Source of the DNA: CAYTLW01 sp964438735
GTDB lineage: Bacteria; Myxococcota_A; UBA9042
Length of the DNA: 64,000 nucleotides
Direction: 5' to 3'
NCBI GenBank assembly: GCA_964438735.1
Contig: CAYTLW010000021.1
Span: 17,254-81,253, forward strand
The notes below the pieces were generated by a model, which saw only the letters and a list, made by a program, of their open reading frames with translations, was not told the origin of the DNA and made no database searches. A program made the translations under genes and the position numbers. This document shows positions 12,311 through 19,961 of this stretch, piece after piece (within the stretch, counting starts at the first letter, position 1; every line of letters starts with the position of its first letter).

Positions 12311-14461
12311 GTGCGAGTCACTCTCCTGGCGGCGCTTGTCGCCTCGTGCCTGCCTGTGCTGGCCCAGGCCGCGCCTCCTGTCCTCGAGCCCGGTCGCGAA
12401 CGCGACGTGCTGGCGCTCATCGCACCCCTTGAAGACGAAGGCGTGGTCGTGGAAGGGGTGATCCTGGCAGGGATCCGCATTCGCGGTGATCGGGTCGACT
12501 TCCTGCTGCGTCACGATCCCGCCGATGGCCGCCACGCCACGCTCAGCCTGCGCCCCCTGGATCCAGCAGCTGGTCGGACGACCGGCGGCTCGTTCCGCGT
12601 CGTGCTCCCGGTCGCCGTCGACGGGGTCCTGCACGCGGCGGCCCGACGGCTGGCCGAGGCGATTCGAGGCAATGACGACGGCGCATTCTTCCCCCTGGAG
12701 GAGCCCGCAGCGCCGGCGGCGGAGGTCACCTCCAGCGCCGAGTCGCCAACTGAGGAGGCGAGGCATCCCCGCGTACCCAGGTCGGAGATCGACCCGGACT
12801 TCGACATCTGGCAACAGCCCCGCACCCGCCTGGCGATGATGGCCTGGTTGGTCCTGTTGCTGGCCCTCGGCGCTGGGTGTCTACGGGCCCTGACAGGCAC
12901 CCTGCAGTCACGCAATCGGGCGGTCGCGGCCACCCGCCTGCTGTTGCTGGCGCTGACCCTGATGATCGCCTTGCTGGCCCGACGATCGGCGCCATGGACG
13001 CCGCTGCACGCCAATCATCACGCCTTCGATGACCTGGCGGTGGTGCTCGATCTGCCCGACAGTGGTCCGTCGACACAACGCACGGTGCGAGCGTATGGCT
13101 CATCGTGGTTGATCGCCCAGCGAGCGGCCACGCCGCTGTTCGGTCGGCACCACCAGGGCGTCGGCGAGGCGGCATGTTGGTGGGGGGCGCTGGCGGTGGT
13201 GTTCGCGTTGGCCGCGGCGTGGGGAGCAGGCGGCACCGGCTGGGTGGCAGCCCTGGCGGCCATGGCCATGGCCCTGGCACCGGTCGCCATGCGCGTCGGG
13301 CACTCCGAGAGCAGCCTGGTGATCGCGCAATTCCTGGTCGCGGCTGTGCTTTGGTTGGCCACGCGCAGGGGAATGTTGGCGGCGGCGGGCGTGCTCGCCG
13401 GCTTGCTGTTGTTGGCGACAGGACATGTGGTCGGTCCGGCGCTGAGCGGCGGCGCCGCGCTCCTGGCCTGGGGCATCGCGCCGCAACGCACACGGCTGCA
13501 GTCATGGCGTGGGATCGCCGCCCGCCTGCCCTGGGGCGGGCTGCTGGTCTGCGTGCCGATCGTCGGTGCGATCATCAACCTGCTGACGAGCTCCGGCGAG
13601 GTCGCCGACCGGGTCGCGGCGACGGGCAGCTGGTTGCCGATTCCGAGCAACGCGACCTTCTTCAGCCTGTGGTTCGACCCGGCGCAGGCGCCGCTGGCGT
13701 TGCTGGGTCTGGTGGCGCTGGGACTGGTCGGCGTGGCGATGGCGCATGACGCCCGTCGATCGCTGCCGGGCCGGGCGCGCGTCCTGGCCGTAATCGGCGG
13801 TGGCATGGCCCTGGGCGCCGGCGGCTTGCTGGTCTGCGCCAGTGTGAGCGATGGACTGCGCTACCAATCGACCCTGGCACCGGCGCTGGTGCTGGTGGCC
13901 GGACAGGCACCGCTGGTGGCCCGGCATGGGCGCGGACTGACCCGTTTTTCGGGCCGGGTCGCGGCGGCGCTGGCCGGTGTGCTCACCCTGCTCGCCCTGA
14001 TCGCCCCGTTGCCGGGTACGACGATGCTCGATGCGCAGGGGCAGTGGTACCACGAGCTTCGCAATGTCGTGCGCGCTGAGCGCGGCGACGTCTACCTGCT
14101 CATCGCCGGACGCAGCGGGCCTCGAGGGGCGGTCCTGCAAGCGCCGCAGGGACGATTGTCGGCGAAGGGTCCGACCGCGCACGAGGTACGCCTGCATTCG
14201 CTGAGCTTCGAATGCGAGGCGGGTTTGAAGCCGCGCCAGCCCCTGTACGTGCTGCAGCCCCCAGCCTGCGCCTCGGGACCGGACGACCGGGCGGCACGCG
14301 CTTGCGCGGAATTGGAGCCCTACATCGACGGAGTGGCGCCGGTGGCGACCGGTTTCGCCCGCCCGATGGCAGCGCGCACGCCCGAGGGCATCCCCGGCGA
14401 GTTTCTGGTCTACCGACGGCCCCTGGCGCCTTGGCGCATCGCCCGTGGCCGCTGCCCGTGA
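12311..14461 (+). CDS. Polytopic membrane protein, possibly a GT-C-type glycosyltransferase
   Basis: 716 residues from a GTG start five bases after the previous stop. An N-terminal signal or helix (MRVTLLAALVASCLPVLAQA) precedes a ~150-residue extracytoplasmic region. From about residue 175 there are about ten hydrophobic helices, interrupted by a loop containing PLHANHHAFDD and by RVGHSESS, and the protein ends in a soluble C-terminal domain with several Cys. The arrangement resembles dolichyl-phosphate-mannose-type (GT-C) transferases, but I cannot see the diagnostic acidic motif with certainty, so the assignment is tentative. Confidence 0.65.
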   Translation: MRVTLLAALVASCLPVLAQAAPPVLEPGRERDVLALIAPLEDEGVVVEGVILAGIRIRGDRVDFLLRHDPADGRHATLSLRPLDPAAGRTTGGSFRVVLPVAVDGVLHAAARRLAEAIRGNDDGAFFPLEEPAAPAAEVTSSAESPTEEARHPRVPRSEIDPDFDIWQQPRTRLAMMAWLVLLLALGAGCLRALTGTLQSRNRAVAATRLLLLALTLMIALLARRSAPWTPLHANHHAFDDLAVVLDLPDSGPSTQRTVRAYGSSWLIAQRAATPLFGRHHQGVGEAACWWGALAVVFALAAAWGAGGTGWVAALAAMAMALAPVAMRVGHSESSLVIAQFLVAAVLWLATRRGMLAAAGVLAGLLLLATGHVVGPALSGGAALLAWGIAPQRTRLQSWRGIAARLPWGGLLVCVPIVGAIINLLTSSGEVADRVAATGSWLPIPSNATFFSLWFDPAQAPLALLGLVALGLVGVAMAHDARRSLPGRARVLAVIGGGMALGAGGLLVCASVSDGLRYQSTLAPALVLVAGQAPLVARHGRGLTRFSGRVAAALAGVLTLLALIAPLPGTTMLDAQGQWYHELRNVVRAERGDVYLLIAGRSGPRGAVLQAPQGRLSAKGPTAHEVRLHSLSFECEAGLKPRQPLYVLQPPACASGPDDRAARACAELEPYIDGVAPVATGFARPMAARTPEGIPGEFLVYRRPLAPWRIARGRCP

Positions 14462-14463
14462 TC

Positions 14464-14497
14464 GGGAGCGGGAGCGGGAGGGGGAGCGGGAGGGGGA
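14464..14497 (+). repeat. G-rich (GGGAGC)n tract between convergent genes
   Basis: A run of GGG or GGGGG blocks separated by AGC or A fills the gap between the GT-C-like gene stop (14459-14461) and the FadL stop codon (14498-14500). It has at least five G-runs of three or more, enough to form a G-quadruplex on the plus strand. No hairpin-plus-U-tract terminator is visible here, so the tract may act as the transcription boundary; that role is inference. Confidence 0.7.
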
Positions 14498-15925
14498 TTA
14501 GAACGCGATTTGCGCGGAGGCGCCGATGATGTCGAACGAGGTCTCCATGAGGCCGGCGTTGGCGGGCAACCCCGTGTAACCCTGGCACTCATCTGGGCAG
14601 GGGCCGACCGGGCGGACCTGGAAGACCTTGCCGTAGGCCTCGTCCACCTCTCGATTCTCCTGGAAGACGTGGCTGTAGGACAGCGACAGATCGACACCGA
14701 ATACCTTGCCATGCACGCCCATGCCCAGCCCCACACGGTTGAAGGAGGGGAAGTCCAGATGACTGTAATTCTTGGGTACGGCGCCGTTCTCCACGAAACC
14801 GCCGGCGGACAGGCTCAGCGGCATGGACTCGGCGTTCCAGGTCCCGCCCAGGCGCACGCTGACGGTGTCGGTCCAGCGGCGTTGGATGCTGACATCCGGC
14901 GCGTCGTGGGCGGCGAAGAGCTTGATGGTGCCGTCCAGCTCTACGTCCATGGTCTCCATCATGGACCACGCCTCCCAGACCACGTTGAACTCCACGTCGA
15001 AGGCCTCGCGATCGCCCTGCATGTGGCGGTAGCGAATGCCCGCACGCGCCGTCGGCGGAATGGTCAACTCCAGGCTCGCTGACGAGCCGTCGATCTCCAG
15101 TTGTTCGTCGGTGAAGTCGGTCTGCTTCTCGATCCGATCGATGGAGATGTCGCCCGTGGCCTTCAAGCGGGCCGGCATCACCCGGCCGGAGACCGCCACT
15201 TCGAGGTTGTCGTTGATGCGGAACCAGGCGCCGGCGATGGCCGACACCGAAAGGGGCGCGGCCAGCGAGATGGTGGCGTGCACGTCGTTGGCGGCGAAGT
15301 AGGGGTTGAGCTTACCGCCCGTCGCCGCGTCGACGACCATGCTCATCTGGGTGTCGATCTGGTGCACGCCCTGCAGGGTCAGGCCGACCCCGTAGCGATC
15401 CTTCTTTCCCCAGGCCACGGCGGCGCTGTAGTAGACCAGCATCAGATCCAGGCCGGTGAGCATGTAGCGCTGCCCGCCCATGATCGGCCATTTCTGGGTG
15501 CCCGAGGCATTGGGTCCGTAGACGCCGGCAGCGAATCGCCAGTCCGACAGGCCAAAGTCGCTGGCCGCCACCAACATGCCGCCGATGAGGAACCACGGGG
15601 TCTCGTTATGGGTCGTTGCGAAGGGATCGCCCAGGTTCGCGTTGGCGTCGTGGGTGGCCGGCACGACGCTCTCGGCGCGGGTGAAGCTCGCCGGGGCGTG
15701 GAAGACGTTATGCGAGTAGAGCAATGACGTGCCCTTGTTCCGGATCAGCCCTGCAGGATTGTGTGCCAGGGCGCTCAGGTCATCCGCTCGGACGGTGAAC
15801 GCGGTGCCTCGGGCGACCGCTCGGGCGCCGTTATCGGGCACCTCGAAGCCACCGGCGAGGGCCGTCATGGGCAGCGTGCACGCTGCGAAGATCAGCACCA
15901 GGCGGCGTATCGAGCCAGGTCCCAT
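14498..15925 (-). CDS. FadL/TodX-family outer-membrane transport protein
   Basis: 475 residues. A signal peptide (RRLVLIFAACTLPMTALA) leads into GGFEVPDNGARAVARGTAF and DDLSALAHNPAGL, the conserved N-terminal hatch region of the OMPP1/FadL family, followed by a typical alternating beta-barrel sequence. The barrel ends GASAQIAF with a terminal aromatic, as expected for BAM-dependent insertion. Members import hydrophobic compounds such as long-chain fatty acids; the substrate here is unknown. GGAGG lies about 7 bases before the ATG at 15925, which excludes the upstream ATG at 15976. Confidence 0.92.
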   Translation of the reverse strand: MGPGSIRRLVLIFAACTLPMTALAGGFEVPDNGARAVARGTAFTVRADDLSALAHNPAGLIRNKGTSLLYSHNVFHAPASFTRAESVVPATHDANANLGDPFATTHNETPWFLIGGMLVAASDFGLSDWRFAAGVYGPNASGTQKWPIMGGQRYMLTGLDLMLVYYSAAVAWGKKDRYGVGLTLQGVHQIDTQMSMVVDAATGGKLNPYFAANDVHATISLAAPLSVSAIAGAWFRINDNLEVAVSGRVMPARLKATGDISIDRIEKQTDFTDEQLEIDGSSASLELTIPPTARAGIRYRHMQGDREAFDVEFNVVWEAWSMMETMDVELDGTIKLFAAHDAPDVSIQRRWTDTVSVRLGGTWNAESMPLSLSAGGFVENGAVPKNYSHLDFPSFNRVGLGMGVHGKVFGVDLSLSYSHVFQENREVDEAYGKVFQVRPVGPCPDECQGYTGLPANAGLMETSFDIIGASAQIAF

Positions 15926-16050
15926 CGAAAACCTCCGGCGGCTCCGGGCGAGGCCGCCCGCGGAGTTTTGACGCAACTGCGGGCGCTGTGCAAATCTGCC
16001 GTCCCGGCGCCGTGCGGCTGCCCGCCCGTAAGCGCAACAGGAGCCCGCTC

Positions 16051-16959
16051 ATGTCGAGTCGCATCCGCCCCTCGGCGCGTGCCATCACCGCGGCCGCATT
16101 TGCCCTGCTCTGCGGGGCGGTCGCGACCTGTTCCAATCCGACCGACGACACGCCGAACAAGCTGCCCGATCCCGTCGGCGCCCAGGGCGACGGCGGCGGA
16201 GACGCGACGTGTGGCACTTGTGACTGCCTCAAGCCGGGCACCTGGTATCGCTACACTGAGCTGCAACTGACCTCCATCGACTACCACGAAGATCACGTCA
16301 TCACGCAGGTGCTCAACCCGCTCTGGCAGGCGGATATCGACGGCGGCGAGTTGGACTTCTTCATGGAGGTGCAGAAGGTCAGCGCCAGCGAGGTGGTCGT
16401 ACGGGTCGTCAACGGCGCCCGCATCGCCAACGGCACCGAGATCTGCCTGTTGGAGTACACCGGGGTCGAGGTGGTCCACCCGCGTCAGGGCTGCTGCCTG
16501 GGCGCCTCCAAAGAGACCGGCATGAACGTCTACGCGGGCACGCATGTGAACCCGAAGAACTGCGCTCCCAATCTGCCCGTCAAGCACGTGATCCCGGTCC
16601 GCAAGGCCGTGCTCGACACCAAGGTGATGCCCGACGGCGTGGATGGCTGCAGCGAGGTCACCGGCACCCTGATCTCGGGTTCCCTGGCCGTCGCCGCGCT
16701 CGAGAAGACGTGCACCTGCCTCAACCCCGGCAAACAAGCTGAGGCATGCGGCGATCTGGACGCGAGCTTCGATGACGGCAAGAAGCCCGGCTGCGGGGGC
16801 TGCAGCGACAAGTACCAGAACTTGATGTCGCTGCTGACCAAGTTCAACCCGAAGCTGACCTTCGAGTGCACCGCGCCCGACGGCAGCCCGGCCGCCTGCC
16901 TGTCGGCCCGATTCAAGGGCGTGCGCATCGATTCGCCGCCCAAACCCTGCCCGAAATAG
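16051..16959 (+). CDS. Secreted cysteine-rich protein, probable lipoprotein
   Basis: 302 residues. The signal peptide (AITAAAFALLCGAVATC) ends in a lipobox-like VATC. The mature part has at least 18 cysteines, in clusters such as CGTCDCLKPG, CCLGAS, CTCLNPG and CGGCSDKYQN, so a disulfide-rich extracytoplasmic domain is likely. CAGGAG lies just upstream of the ATG. No known family is recognised. Followed by a hairpin that serves the opposite strand. Confidence 0.75.
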   Translation: MSSRIRPSARAITAAAFALLCGAVATCSNPTDDTPNKLPDPVGAQGDGGGDATCGTCDCLKPGTWYRYTELQLTSIDYHEDHVITQVLNPLWQADIDGGELDFFMEVQKVSASEVVVRVVNGARIANGTEICLLEYTGVEVVHPRQGCCLGASKETGMNVYAGTHVNPKNCAPNLPVKHVIPVRKAVLDTKVMPDGVDGCSEVTGTLISGSLAVAALEKTCTCLNPGKQAEACGDLDASFDDGKKPGCGGCSDKYQNLMSLLTKFNPKLTFECTAPDGSPAACLSARFKGVRIDSPPKPCPK

Positions 16960-16977
16960 CGCCAGGACGACAGCGCC

Positions 16978-17020
16978 AAAAAAGGCTCCGGCGCGACGGC
17001 CTGGTCGGGCCATCGCGCCG
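16978..17020 (-). terminator. Intrinsic terminator reading on the minus strand
   Basis: CGGCGCGA (16989-16996) pairs with TCGCGCCG (17013-17020), and an inner GGCC/GGCC pair extends the stem. On the minus strand the hairpin is followed by five bases and then six U (A-run at 16978-16983). It is correctly oriented for a transcript of the small cysteine protein starting near 17519; the MITE-like element lies between that gene and the terminator. Confidence 0.7.
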
Positions 17021-17046
17021 ATGCGGGTACTCCCCAGTACGTTCTT

Positions 17047-17215
17047 TAGGAGCTTGATTCGCTACGGAGGTTCTGCCGATGGTCGTCGAGGTGCAAGGCA
17101 GGTGTGTTCTGCAAGCCGCAGGACTGGCCGTAGTCAATTCAAGGTCTTGCAGGGCCCGCATGCCGCCGCCAGATCGGCGGCCAACGGCGGGACCGTAGTG
17201 TGAATCAAGCTCCTA
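17047..17215. mobile_element. MITE-like element with 14-bp perfect terminal inverted repeats
   Basis: TAGGAGCTTGATTC (17047-17060) is repeated inverted as GAATCAAGCTCCTA (17202-17215), and the pairing resumes inward with CTACGG/CCGTAG. The ~169-bp unit has no convincing ORF. Both ends begin with TA, which fits a TA target-site duplication as made by Tc1/mariner (IS630) transposases, although TA could also be part of the repeat. Its right end contributes the TAG stop of the small cysteine gene. No second copy was noticed in the window. Confidence 0.6.
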
Positions 17216-17431
17216 GATGCTGTTGGCGAACTGCGCGCGGTTGTGGCAGCCCTGCGGGCAGCGCCAGCAGGCCGAGCGGCGGCTGGCGAACGCGTTCGCG
17301 TTCATATAGTCCTCGAGGCACTTCTCGAGCGACAGGCGGCGTCGACGGGGACGGCAGTAGAACTCTTCTTCCAACGCAAGCGCCGGGCTTCGGGCTTTGC
17401 GTCGCTGCAGCGTCGTAGCGGTCAGCTTCAT
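17213..17431 (-). CDS. Small cysteine-rich protein (72 aa), putative Rrf2 target
   Basis: Five cysteines at 26, 38, 55, 58 and 62, the last three in SACWRCPQGCHNR (C-x2-C-x3-C), in a very basic protein with no signal peptide or membrane helix. It is real rather than a shadow: GGAGG sits 7 bases before the ATG, a sigma70-like promoter lies at 17526-17553, palindromes flank that promoter, and an intrinsic terminator lies downstream. It is divergent from an Rrf2 regulator, so a role in iron-sulfur, nitric-oxide or redox response is inferred. The pattern would suit metal or Fe-S binding. The family is not recognised. Its stop codon lies in the terminal repeat of the MITE-like element. Confidence 0.7.
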   Translation of the reverse strand: MKLTATTLQRRKARSPALALEEEFYCRPRRRRLSLEKCLEDYMNANAFASRRSACWRCPQGCHNRAQFANSI

Positions 17432-17501
17432 CGTCGTTCCTCCGGAGGGGACCTGTCGGGTCGGGGACCTCTCCGGGCCCTGAGGTGGCCCGGCATGAAG
17501 T

Positions 17502-17518
17502 AGGACCTTTTTAGTCCT
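17502..17518. promoter_or_regulatory. Putative Rrf2 operator 1
   Basis: Palindrome AGGAC-N7-GTCCT with an A/T-rich centre (AGGACCTTTTTAGTCCT). On the minus strand it begins about 8 bases after the -10 element, so it would cover the transcription start of the small cysteine gene, an ideal repressor position. Confidence 0.6.
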
Positions 17519-17525
17519 CTTTTGA

Positions 17526-17553
17526 AGAATACCCCTCCCGGATGCCCTGTCAA
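17526..17553 (-). promoter_or_regulatory. Sigma70-like promoter of the small cysteine-rich gene
   Basis: On the minus strand: TTGACA (17548-17553), 16-base spacer, TATTCT (17526-17531). The -35 is a perfect consensus match and the -10 matches at four of six bases. It lies between the two GGACC palindromes and about 95 bases upstream of the ATG. Confidence 0.65.
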
Positions 17554-17562
17554 CCCTAAATC

Positions 17563-17578
17563 GGACCAGTTAAGGTCC
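17563..17578. promoter_or_regulatory. Putative Rrf2 operator 2
   Basis: Palindrome GGACC-N6-GGTCC (GGACCAGTTAAGGTCC), about 10 bases upstream of the small gene's -35 element and about 115 bases upstream of the Rrf2 start codon. It shares the GGACC half-site and A/T-rich centre with operator 1, so both may bind the Rrf2 protein. Confidence 0.5.
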
Positions 17579-17693
17579 TTTTTCAGACCCTGCCCGAAGA
17601 GCGCGTGGATCCGTTGGGTTTCATGCAGATCGGCGCATGTCTCTTGCCGAGGTACGCGCCCGACCATAGGTTTGCTATGCAGGGGGTTGCTGG

Positions 17694-18173
17694 ATGCTCA
17701 AGCTGAGCAAAAAAGCCGAATATGGACTGCTGGTGTTGCACCATCTCGGTGAACTCGACGCCGGCAGCAAGGCGACCGTAGCCGAGATCGCGGACATCCA
17801 GGGTGTGCCGCGTGGACTCCTGGCCAAGGTGATGCAGACGCTGAAGCGCGCTGGCGTGCTCTCCTCCACCAAGGGGGTGACCGGCGGCTACTCGCTGGCG
17901 AGACCGCTGAACCAGATCTACTTCCTCGAGGTGGTTCGCCTGTTCGAGGAGTACGTGGGCATCAGTCGATGCAGCGATCCGGGGCCTGTGCCCTGCGATC
18001 GGGTCGACTGCTGCGCGCTGGTGACGCCCATGATGACCCTGAACGCCTATGTCATGGGCCACCTGCAACTGCTGACCATGGACGCCTTCCTGGCCCGCAC
18101 CCCGGAGCGGGGAGCGAGGCGCAGCAGCGGCACCCACGTGGCCACCTCCGAGCTGCGAATCGACCCCGCCTGA
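17694..18173 (+). CDS. Rrf2-family transcriptional regulator
   Basis: 159 residues. N-terminal winged helix: LSKKAEYGLLVLHHL, then IADIQGVPRGLLAKVMQTLKRAGVL and the wing STKGVTGGYSLARP, all typical of IscR/NsrR/RirA. Cysteines 93, 101, 106 and 107 lie where family members hold an iron-sulfur cluster. The family senses Fe-S status, NO, iron or cysteine; this member's signal is not defined by the sequence. It is divergent from the small cysteine gene with palindromic sites between them. No isc, suf or nitrosative-stress genes are adjacent. The ATG follows a weak ribosome site. Confidence 0.93.
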   Translation: MLKLSKKAEYGLLVLHHLGELDAGSKATVAEIADIQGVPRGLLAKVMQTLKRAGVLSSTKGVTGGYSLARPLNQIYFLEVVRLFEEYVGISRCSDPGPVPCDRVDCCALVTPMMTLNAYVMGHLQLLTMDAFLARTPERGARRSSGTHVATSELRIDPA

Positions 18174-18343
18174 TCGCCCCACAAATCGGTGACTTTCCGC
18201 GCGCCCTCGGGGCAGATCAAAAGGCTTGCTTCGACACGGGTTCTTGTGGCAGGCTGCCGACCCTTTCGCGGGCCCCGACATCATTCGGAGCGACCCGCAC
18301 CGGAGTCCCGGAGGCGGTGCGCCCGGGCAGGAGAGTCGACGAG

Positions 18344-18649
18344 ATGGTGGATCAGGTGAACGAACGCGACGCCAAGGGTGACGCGCAGAAGCCGCGCACC
18401 GCGCGCCCCCGTCGGGCGTCCGCTCGCGCTGTTGAATTCCGAGCGCTCGAGGTGGCGGTGCACGACGGCAACGTCAACCGCGCGCTGTCGATGCTCAAGC
18501 GCAAGATGGCCAACGAGGGCATCTACAAGGAGCTGCGCAAGCGCCGCTTCTACGAGAAGCCCTCCGAAGAGAAGAAGCGGCGCAGCCGTGAAGCCGAGCG
18601 GCGCCGCAAGAAGGCGCTGCGCCTGGCACGCGAGCGCGGGTACCGCTAG
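18344..18649 (+). CDS. rpsU: Small-subunit ribosomal protein bS21
   Basis: 101 residues. Residues about 30-85 match bS21: LEVAVHDGNVNRALSMLKRK, then KELRKRRFYEKPSEEKKRR and an Arg/Lys-rich tail. bS21 sits near the anti-Shine-Dalgarno end of 16S rRNA in initiating ribosomes. It has an extra ~25-residue N-terminus (MVDQVNERDAKGDAQKPRTA) beyond the usual ~70-residue form. The start at 18344 is preceded by AGGAGA; the long upstream frame overlapping rrf2 is not needed. No dnaG/rpoD neighbours. Confidence 0.9.
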   Translation: MVDQVNERDAKGDAQKPRTARPRRASARAVEFRALEVAVHDGNVNRALSMLKRKMANEGIYKELRKRRFYEKPSEEKKRRSREAERRRKKALRLARERGYR

Positions 18650-18772
18650 GCGGCATAACTCCGCCCCGACCCGATCCCCCGCACGACAGGCCCGCGCCCT
18701 TATCACGGGCGCAATGACAAGCCCGCCGCGATGGATGCGGTCGCCAGCCGGGGCGACGGCATGGGGGGCATC

Positions 18773-19897
18773 ATGCACGGCACCGGTCGACTGCGACGTC
18801 ATATCGCATTGTTCATCGTCGCGTTATTCGCGGCCGTCTGCCTGAGCGCGACACCAGCGCCCGCAGACGTGCTCGGCGGCCGCACCGCGGCCAGCATCGC
18901 CAAAAAGAAGAAGAAGCGGAAGAAGAAGCGGCGCAAGCGCCGCCGCCGTCGTCGCCGCAAGAAGGCCAAGAAGGTCGAGCAGGCACCGCCCGCCGCCGAG
19001 GCCGTGGCGCCCGCGCCGCCGCCGCCACCGACCAAGACTCCCGCAGCGTCAGCGCCCGCCGCTGCCGCACCAGGGGCCGCTGCAGGTGCCCCGGTCGTGG
19101 CGCCGCACGCGGTTGTGCCCACGACGCCAGCCCCCGTTCCGGCCTCGACGCGACCGCCGATTGGTGCCATGCCAACTCACGAGGCGCCGCGGGTCTACGG
19201 CCCCGAAGAGCCGCTCTGGGGCGGCTTCTTCCTGTCGCTGAACGTGGGCTACTCCAACAGCGGCGGACAGGCCGGTCCTTTGATCCCACAGCCCCGGGGT
19301 GGCTCGCTGAACGGCACGCTTTCTCTGGGCGGCGTTGCCTGGAAGGACTGGCCGCAGCAACCCTGCACGGGTCTGTTTGAGAGTCATTGCTACAGCGGAG
19401 CTGTGACCACCGACGTTGGCGCCGGCCTCGCTGCCGCCTTCCAGGTGGGCTACAACGTGGCCGGCTATGTCTCGTTCTGGGGTGACATCTCCTGGCACGG
19501 TAGTTTTGGAAGCAAATCCGACACGGCAGGTGCCGGCACCGCAGCAATCATGATCGGCCTGCATCCGCTGCGATTCTGGCGTCCAGATGCGCCATTCGAC
19601 CTGCGCTTGTACGGCGGATTCGGCTTCTTCGAAATCCTGTACTACTACGAAACGCACCTGGATGTTGCCAATGAGCCCAAGGGCAAGTCATGGCTCGGCA
19701 CCTCGATCCCCTTCGGCTTGAGCTTCGAGTACCGCATCCCCGACTCGGTCTTCGCCATGGGCGTCGATCTGCGTTTCGTCAGCGGCGCATATGACGAGTG
19801 GGTCTACAACTACGACAATGACCAGAAGTCCGCGCTATCGCCGCCGATCACCACCTTCCGCTTCGAGCCGCGTGTGGTGATGGGCTGGCATTTCTGA
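18773..19897 (+). CDS. Outer-membrane beta-barrel-like protein with polybasic and Pro/Ala-rich N-terminal region
   Basis: 374 residues. A signal peptide (HIALFIVALFAAVCLSATPAPA) is followed by an almost uninterrupted Lys/Arg tract at residues 44-67, then ~75 residues rich in Pro, Ala and Thr, then a domain beginning WGGFFLSLNVGYSN. That domain has many Gly/aromatic alternations and ends RFEPRVVMGWHF with a C-terminal Phe, typical of a small outer-membrane barrel. A GGGGGG ribosome site precedes ATG 18773. Function unknown. Confidence 0.75.
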   Translation: MHGTGRLRRHIALFIVALFAAVCLSATPAPADVLGGRTAASIAKKKKKRKKKRRKRRRRRRRKKAKKVEQAPPAAEAVAPAPPPPPTKTPAASAPAAAAPGAAAGAPVVAPHAVVPTTPAPVPASTRPPIGAMPTHEAPRVYGPEEPLWGGFFLSLNVGYSNSGGQAGPLIPQPRGGSLNGTLSLGGVAWKDWPQQPCTGLFESHCYSGAVTTDVGAGLAAAFQVGYNVAGYVSFWGDISWHGSFGSKSDTAGAGTAAIMIGLHPLRFWRPDAPFDLRLYGGFGFFEILYYYETHLDVANEPKGKSWLGTSIPFGLSFEYRIPDSVFAMGVDLRFVSGAYDEWVYNYDNDQKSALSPPITTFRFEPRVVMGWHF

Positions 19898-19961
19898 GCC
19901 TGCCCGCGCTGCCCGGTCGCGCGCCATGGATGCCCGGCAGGCGCGGTGTTAGGCTGCGCCC

